A stretch of 64,000 nt of DNA from the NCBI GenBank assembly GCA_946894095.1, contig OX335641.1, forward strand, positions 8,450,501 to 8,514,500, written 5' to 3'. This document shows positions 56,144 to 64,000 of this stretch, piece by piece. A model generated the notes under the pieces. The model saw only the letters and a program-made list of their open reading frames with translations. It had not been told where the DNA came from and did no database searches. Source of the stretch: Incurvaria masculella. Its lineage: Eukaryota; Arthropoda; Insecta; Lepidoptera; Incurvariidae. How positions within the stretch are numbered: the first letter of the stretch is position 1; each line of letters begins with the position of its first letter. The position numbers and the translations under genes were made by a program.

Positions 56144-56150
56144 TTTTTTT
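56144..56150 (+). terminator. Pol III terminator of tRNA-His
   Basis: A run of seven T, 30 bases after the tRNA, is the first T4-or-longer run downstream and so the likely RNA polymerase III stop. Confidence 0.8.
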
Positions 56151-59100
56151 ATTTTACGAAATGTCGTTGAAAAAGTCTATCAATAACTTTGGATTTGAAA
56201 CCATGAATGATGGATGTCTTGTACATTTTAGCAATTCAAATCGATTCAATTCAATGATGGCAATTCGTTTCGCATGCTTAGTATCTTGCCGGCATGTCAC
56301 TTCCGCAATACATCTTTCTGCCTGTCATGTGATGCTAATTTGTTCTGTTTTGGATTAAATTGTGATTGATTTTATATTATGTGTTTAAAATGCATTTATA
56401 CATAATATAATGTTACAAGGTACTTGTTCAGTTAACCTATCTAGGTAAGTAAAACTAATAACTTACATCAAATATAATTCGAGTTTGTGTTATTTTTTTG
56501 TGAAACAGAAAAAGTAAAGTGTTGGCGGACTACCGCACTAACAATAATTTCTCAAATAATTCCCTAAAGATTTTCCCAAAAAATAAAATGTCCAAAATAT
56601 GTCCATGAAAGGTATTATTAAAATAGTTTTTGTTCGAAATATGGAACATATGCTAATATACCTTTTGTTTCATTTTATAAAAATATTTTCTTCATTCTAT
56701 AATATTATAATATCAGTTTAGTGACTAATATCAGTTTATTTGTATTACCTATAATTAATTTTTCACAAAATGTATCTAGGTACGCAGTACCTGCGGTCGT
56801 ACATGTCGAAGCATTTTTATGCTACTTAAAGTGATTCGGTTTGCACCATTTTCTAAGTTTAACGTTCAAGATGATTTATCCTTGGATAATTTAGCGCTAA
56901 TTTTATTTAGGTTATGTTGATGCCATTGAGCGTCACAAAGTCGGACTTATCTCTAAATCGAAACGCTAATTTAAATCTTCGCACAATTTCCTACACTGCA
57001 TTGTATAGGGGCGCATTGTCTGCTTTCTTCCAAGCACAGATCAATCAATTTGACTGTCCTCGTAATTTACATGTTAATAAACATGTCCAAAGCTATATTT
57101 TATTTATGTAATATTTAAACTGCGTTGTGCATAAATTAATCGTGTCTCTGATCGCTTATGCAAAGTGTAAAGCTAGTGTTCTTTTAAAGCAACAAGTCCA
57201 TTTTGAAAGTAACTGTCTTTCGCAGCAAGGTTAAAAAAATGAAGATTCGAGAATGTTACCAAGCGAAACGTTTATTTTTTTGAGATGTTTCATTTTTATG
57301 CCAGCTGAGACTGTATTTGTCATGACATATTATGTGCTAATCTCGTTCGACGGTAGGTAATTACCAACCATTTCCCTTGGTTATTGAATAAACTCCTAGT
57401 AGTTTATTGTGAGAAATGTGCTTAAAAGTTACACTGGTTGAGTCCGGCTTCCTGGGTCTGATATTATCTGGATTGATTTCTTAGCCAACCAACCAAATAA
57501 AAAAAATCTAGTTAATGGGGGATTTAACGTTTTTAACCCTCATTAAATCCACAGTTAGTGAAACAAGCTATACTCCGACAGGCAGTCCGGAGTGGCAGCG
57601 ATGCGGGTAATCACGCTAATAAAGTATAAGATGACGCCGCATGCGCGGTTACAGCTCGCACTAACTCAATTGGAGTCAAATGTGGTCTAGATGAGATCTT
57701 ACTGTCGGTCTGTACTACTTAGTTATGTCCTACATATGTCTTAATGCAATCTCATTGTTTGATTGAGTCATTGTATTGTTATGTACCTTTGAGAGTAGCT
57801 ATATTATTTAAAATTATTTGTACCGTTCAGTTAACATACATAGGAAATTCATACCAGATGTTGCCAAAGTCTTAATAGATTGGAAGTTCATATGCGCTTA
57901 GCAATTTTACATTACAACATCATCCATTTTTAATTTAATAAAATTGAATCTACCAGTATTTTTTATGTTTTTATTTATATATAATACCTTTATTATAATG
58001 AAAAATTTTATTATATAAAAAATTTATTCATTAGTTGAAATGGCACGGTAACAAAATAAAAATTGTGAATGCCTAAGCATAATATGGTGACATGCCAGTG
58101 ACGTATCAACCGTACAATTTTATAAGAATATTTTTGTACCAGTTTTTCTTAAGGAATCGCACTTACTAAGGTAAATTGGCTCTTATTCCAAAATCTCCAT
58201 ATAAAATAAAAAGGATACATTTATTTTGTATTCTAATTTTTACGAAGTTTTCAAAATAAAATTAACGTTTACGAAAAAAAGTGTTGCACTACCTTTTTTT
58301 ACTACTTTTATACCTGGGTCTCGCAATTACGGGGGCCTGCCTATTGTCTTCGTAACTATAAAGGCAATACACATACAGCTGCTTAAATGCATTCTTTGGT
58401 AATTTTTCTTTTGTACTTATATCAATTTTGGGCATACAATACGCTTACCTATTCATATGAGATGAAGGGCAAAAAGAGTGAAACTAGAAACGATTACAAT
58501 AAGCTACAAAATAATGTAAACAAATCTTCAAGATCAATTTTTTACTTTCCATCAGAATTTAATTAAATCATTAAGACGAATAAAAAAGTATTTTCCGAAG
58601 TCACTATCCATGTCATTACCTCAAGTTCCCACAGTTGAAAATCCCAATTACACGCAAATGAGCATGCGCTTTTGTCTCCGGCTCCAGTCCAAACTTTTTA
58701 ATTGCAGTTGAACCCAATCAAGATCGAATTTCGACGGAGCAAAAAATTTCTAATCCTTTGTTAACACATTCATGTCTCATTTATCAAAGCGGGCGGGTAC
58801 AATTTCACGCTGTCAGTAGGACGAAAGGGTTAAGTTTTATCTTTAATGTTTTGGTTGTGGAACATTTTGGATGCAGTGATTCTGCTGCGATTGGGATCAA
58901 AATTGTACGAAAATATAAATAAATATGATTTACTTTTTTTTTAGAAAACATTTGTTTACAATTTTGAGCGATCCACTGACACATCAGATAGGTTTCTACA
59001 ATAGTTGACCATCTAAACAAAATGAGAATAAATAGTCCAGGTAAAACGGCTAAAATTCTGAGTATTAGTTTGTGTTATGTTTGTGTTATATAGTATTCCA

Positions 59101-61449
59101 CATTCAAAATGATGTCCCGACCACACCGAGAACGAATCCCGTTAATTAATGGTAACTTTACCCTTTCGGGCTTTCGTGGAATAAATCAAATTATTGACAT
59201 CATCACTTCTCAACATGTTGAACATATACATAATGAATTGCTGAAGCTAAATTTTACAACAAAAAACACAAACGTTAAACATAAAAAATAAATGTAATTG
59301 TAGGCAATTACAATTTCATTGAAAAAATATATGAACCTTTAAAAAGTTTTATTAGAGATCTATGGACAAGCTTTTTGATCGATTGGTTGATAGTTGAAAT
59401 CCTATCTAATATGTGTACGTTCTCTTATATTTATCCAGTTATACTAAAAATAGTTTTTTTTTTCAAGTCCTTATGCTCCAAGTTTTAAATTGTAAGAGAA
59501 ATAAATCTCGAATGTATCTCTGTTATTTTCTGTGTAACAACAATAATATAAATGTGACCATGCCTCTTTCGGATTATATGAAATTGTTTTACAACTAATT
59601 CAGAAAAGATGGGTTTGCAAATAATTACAACACACTATTTTATACTAGTTAATTCGCGCAAATAACTACAACAATTTGATTATGGTACAACTATCATACT
59701 TATTAGTAGATAACGTCACAGCTCTTGGACACTGATCGTTGGCCATCAGCCATCGAATGTTTGAGAAGCGCTTGAAAGCGCTTAGCCCTTTCACTCCCTG
59801 ACTGACAACGGCACAGATTCATCGCAACCCGTTGAGGGATGATGGATCAAGATATTAATACCAAAAGCGTGGCGAATCGAAACAAAACTTAGCCCCTATT
59901 CCATGCATATTTAATTGTGTAAGCCTCGACGAGACGGTGCCTAATGACTGCGATTTTAGTGTTCCTATTCGTTACGGAATAGGGGGTACAAGGGAAATCA
60001 GTCAAAGTTGATTTGGTGATGGAAATCACTCTCTGAGTCATCCTCGTCTATGCAAGTGAGCTATGAAACATATTGTTATAATCGGTGGTAACGGGTTTTT
60101 GATCCACTTACATCAAACACTTATTCCTTGGGATATTTGGGCCATAAGAGGTGGATTATATTTTCGCAATCGTCTTCTCCATCTTTTTTTGGTAATATCA
60201 ACACACAATGTTTAGGAGGACCTTTTTTTTAAGACGTAAAACAAAATGTTTTAAATGGTTAATGTATGGACTATGAGCCCGTTAACAATTTGTATAGGAA
60301 TATGACAAAACACACTCAGATATATACTAAACTTCATTATCGTATTAATCATTAGGATTTACTTGAAAAAATGAAATTTACTTCGCACTTAATTTTAATG
60401 AAATGGAAACAAATTACAAAAAACAAAAAAAATGATGGAGTTCAGCCTACAACTAGTTTGATAGTGGTTACAAAATCAAGCTTGATTGGATCAATGTATT
60501 ATTTCTTACTGTTGGTTATCTAGAGAACAAATTTAAATATTAATTTTGGTTGTAGTAGTGTAGGTTATTTCAATTCGTTTTAGCGAAAAAAAGAGACCAC
60601 TTCGTTATCCTGTTAGGGACCAAGAGTAAAGTGCTAGCACTTGCTTAGGATTAAAATTTAACAAATTTTGACTAAATGGTACAGTTGGTAAACCGAACGA
60701 TAGACATGTATAATTTACGGGAATATAAATGTTAAGGGGAATATATTTACGTAGTGACATTTTCAGGAATGTTTAAGGTAAGAATTTATAACACGCTTAA
60801 TGTAAGGCCTACAACAAACCATGACAAGCTAAAACGTAAAGTTTGACGAGCTACCCCGAGTAAACTAGCTGAGTCTGAGGATTAGAAAATGCATTAGCAA
60901 AACATAGCAATCATAAATTCGTATTTCGCATTTTAGAATTTTCTTAAAAACAATATTGTATTTCTAAAATTTTTTGACGGAAATTAGATATCAAAATGGA
61001 AAAATTTTTTTTTGCTTAATCAGAAATGTATCTTATACTTAGATCTAGCGAACATCCTCCTTTTAAATTTGTAATGAGAAACATTGATTTTAAGTCTTAT
61101 AAAAGAAATCGTAATAAAAAGCATACTAACGTGCAATAATCAGTCTGTACCTCCATTTGCACTTACTAAGGCGTTTCATCATATATTATTACAATTCTTC
61201 AAAGGTATAACTGAATGGCACTGCGAGCTCACTCGCCTAAGCGCACTAACTGAAATTTTCGTAAAGCCTTCAATCTAAACTACAATTTTCCGCCAAGCAT
61301 TCATCTGAGATAAGACATCTGCAAGCTACCTTTCGCCCGAAACCACCTCGCGAATTCCTCATCCCTGAAATGCTTCAAATCCGTCATCGCCTCGCAATCA
61401 CTAAATTATCTTAATGACAATCAGCGCGGGCTCGTAAGGCGGAAGTTTT
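56151..61449. other. Non-coding AT-rich DNA, no gene seen
   Basis: Frames here are at most 71 codons (for example 56914-57111 and 59109-59291) and unrecognised. GC-richer patches at 57570-57670 and 59700-60060 could be regulatory. No transposon ends were recognised. Confidence 0.45.
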
Positions 61450-61735
61450 CCAAGATGGCCGCCGGACGCGATGCGCGCGACTGCCGCGCCAACCGGAAAC
61501 GTACTTGTCGTTTGATAAATAGTTGTTCTTCAACAGTTTTTCTGATGCAAATTAGGGGAGGGATGACGGATGGTTGTCACAATTTCGGGGCGAATTAAAT
61601 TTGGGGCGGGCGCGTGAAAATATTGTATCTGTGGAATGAAATGGACTCGGTTTGGATCTGGCGGAGGGCTAAGGAATTTTCTCTCGCGGACAATGGGATG
61701 AAATGGACTCGGCATGGACCTAGCGGAGGGCTACG
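61450..61735 (+). other. CpG-rich patch with a ~41-bp direct duplication
   Basis: A CpG-rich start (AAGATGGCCGCCGGACGCGA, containing a YY1/Pho-type CCAAGATGGCC word) is followed by two copies of GATGAAATGGACTCGG and CTAGCGGAGGGCTA-type sequence at about 61635-61673 and 61695-61733. It could be a promoter or Polycomb-type element. No gene is seen next to it. Confidence 0.4.
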
Positions 61736-62063
61736 GTGTACACTAGGGGACAACTAAAAAAAGTTATGAGTAGCAAAGATATCTAGATGTACTTTCGTAC
61801 TGATAAAGTAGGTATTTTAAGGGTTATTTACGATGATGTTCTAATTTTAAAAAAATACCTATGTGATTACTGAGATGAATCAAACGTTACTATGTAATTT
61901 CTACTTATCCCAAAAACAGCGCGGGTACGTTCTCTGCTTACACTAACGAGCAAATTGTACATTATATCGCAGTAATTCTACGATTTTACATCGTTTCTAT
62001 TTCTTACAACCTTACTAGTAATATTGAGATTTTGCAAGATTTTCAATGGACATACATAATTCG

Positions 62064-62120
62064 GTTGGCTAGGTTAGGCTAGATTTGATGAGGCGAGGGG
62101 AGAAAGATTAGGTTAGGTTA
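62064..62120 (+). repeat. Degenerate TTAGG-like patch
   Basis: Short groups GGCTAGGTTAGGCTAGATT and GATTAGGTTAGGTTAGATTA, separated by a G/A-rich spacer. It resembles decayed telomere-type repeat but is too short to be sure. Confidence 0.35.
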
Positions 62121-64000
62121 GATTATGGTGTAAGAAATTATAAAAAAAAATAAATAAATAAAGTAAACCAAGTCAAAAAATAATTTTAGTGACCTTACAA
62201 TATTACTGCAACATACTTGTATACTATTCACTTTTACTGTTAATATATAGATAAAAATTACAAAATAGATTTAATGCTCAATCATCAACCAATACCGACT
62301 GGTCTCTGCCGATTTGTAACCGACAACCTAGAAAGTCGGTTGAGAATAACGGAAATGAACTGCACACTTTTTGCCAACCGAGAAAGTCACTGCAGCAGAA
62401 AATATGTGCGCGCACTTCCCCACTTAGCACGCGTTCGAAAATCCTGAGTCATCGCTGACGACCCTGTAGGTACTGGCTGGGAGTAACTTAACATCTGCTC
62501 GTTGAAGTATAATACGTGGTAAATATTAATAGCAAAAGCATTGCTGTATACTGAGCATGGTCTATTAGTTTTAATTAGTGTGAAGTATATTAAAAAATAG
62601 CAGAAGCGTTAGTAGTCAGGACATTTGAATACATTGTCCATTTGTTACGTATTAATAGTTCTTTATAATATACGCAAATACATTGTTGTGTTTATTGTCG
62701 CTTCCTGGTAGGACAAGCCCAGGCAGAAGTAACTGAATTAATTATTTAATACTGCGCCGTGAAATCTGCTGATATCTACAACGAGGGAGAAGGAACGTTG
62801 ATTTATAGAAGTGAGCTAAAAATATATGTTACAAAAAGCTGAAGGTATGACTCACATTAATAGTTTTACTTTTTGTATCTTTTAGTTGTTTAATTCTTTG
62901 TGTTTTGTGGTTTTTACTATGACGAATGCTCCTCTAAGCTGCATAACTCATTCCCTCCGTGTCTTTTCTTCCATCGCGCAACGCGGAATAGACAGGAAAA
63001 GCATTAAATGAGTGTCTACACTTCTAAAATAAGAACAAAATTAACCAGTAGATCCTTTATCAATGGGATCGATAGAATGTGGAATGCACTCATCACCTTT
63101 TCGTTTGGCATGGTGTTCGCAGCCCCCGGTTTTGTCAAGCACACAGGTCAAGCCCCCACCTAAAGACCTCCAACTTATATGAAGTTGCCGTGCGTTACAC
63201 ATAAAATACAATCACTGCCTTACTTAAGTTTGTAAAATATAAAGTTGTGTATTGTCAGATTTCAATATTCACGTTCAAACACTTTCTCTGCATGTTATTT
63301 TAAACGAAATAAATTATATATGGATAGTGATTTATCTGAAATTTACCACACTGCTACTTCGAAAGTGTATTGGATGACGTGCTTTTTCGCCCCGATTATT
63401 TTTTGCGCACTTTCATGCATAACGGCGTCATAACGAGCAGTGTTATAGGTGAAATTATTGCAAATATGTACGTGCGCGATGGAGGGAGGCGTCGGCACGC
63501 GGTAAGGTCAACCGGAGCAGATGGCTCGCGGACGGTACGAGCCATGCGGGTGCATTCATTAGTACCTACTTGGCATGTTCAAGAAAACACTAGGCGGTTA
63601 TTTCCGGCTTTAGACTTATGTACGGAGCGCATCACAGTAAGGGCCATAGAGGCATTGGCATTTGTAAGGAAAACGTTTGTGGGTCAAATTCCAATGTGTG
63701 GCGGTTACTAATTAGTAAGGTAGTACTAATTGAGGTTAAGCGTTTGGATGTATTTTTTATTTTTGCTATAGATTAAATGCAATTAATTTATCCGTTAGCG
63801 CTAAATTGTAAATTGATAAGTGAATAAATCAAGCATCAATTCCCCTAGAATCGCTCATGTTTTTATCAACTTTAATTAATATAAAGTCAACATAAAACAA
63901 TATTTCCAAGCGCAACACTAGATGACCGATTTGTCAATATAATCAAATTTAAATATATGTCATAATATTTAATTCGAATATGTCAAAGTTTTTCATGCAA
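62121..64000. other. Non-coding DNA to the window end
   Basis: Two overlapping plus frames at 63245-63711 (62 and 113 codons) cover a GC-richer patch near 63470-63560 without known domains. Otherwise AT-rich. No repeat recognised. Confidence 0.4.

Noticed and set aside
63370..63711. 113-codon plus-strand frame as an exon
   Set aside because: No domain recognised, overlapping a second frame, and no convincing splice context. Left as unassigned.

Overview
The window reads as nuclear DNA of a moth or butterfly (Lepidoptera). The evidence is a perfect (TTAGG)12 tract of insect telomere type, AT-rich non-coding DNA packed with small palindromic DNA elements, a BMSRE/RTE-type LINE tail with a (TGAC)n end, a mariner relative, many short copies of one SINE family, and several repeats whose wording (for example the motif ending GAAGTCGGTT) is familiar from lepidopteran genomes. 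No host protein-coding gene can be supported. Most short open frames look like chance frames or lie inside repeats. The only confident host gene is a complete tRNA-His (GTG) at 56043-56114.

Region by region. 1-7.9 kb: AT-rich, with a tiny TTAA-flanked element and two SINE scraps. 7.9-9.3 kb: the interstitial TTAGG tract, a pair of direct repeats with a palindromic core, and a LINE/SINE 3' end. 10-15.4 kb: a 96-bp MITE with TAA duplication, a 27-bp-arm hairpin and a 247-bp MITE. 15.8-18.9 kb: a 5'-truncated RTE LINE with target-site duplication, a dead mariner on the minus strand, and a 5'-truncated SINE. 20-33 kb: mainly unique, probably intronic or intergenic DNA with some GC-rich, homeodomain/SOX-site-like islands and three more MITEs. 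33.8-38 kb: three copies of one ~290-bp interspersed repeat, a tRNA-like SINE head, and Helitron-like fragments, one of them interrupted by a palindromic MITE. 41-43 kb: SINE, (GGAT)n, a G-quadruplex-prone tract and a Helitron-like 3' end.

The most structured part is 44.2-51.26 kb: a nearly complete LINE (esterase-type ORF1 tail, then an endonuclease plus reverse transcriptase ORF2) split by two later insertions. The first is a full-length SINE whose head is derived from 5S rRNA. The second is a 2.6-kb DNA transposon with 18-bp terminal inverted repeats, ~33-bp subterminal repeats and the C-terminal half of a transposase resembling the jerky/pogo DDE_1 group. Just downstream lies a 1.1-kb fold-back element with ~155-bp almost identical inverted arms around a TATA-bearing core. 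From 53 to 64 kb there are further repeats, a 13-bp minisatellite, the tRNA gene and then largely featureless DNA.

The window is therefore best read as a record of transposon activity in a gene desert or long intron, with insertion order readable where elements nest. Family names rest on remembered motifs, not on searches.
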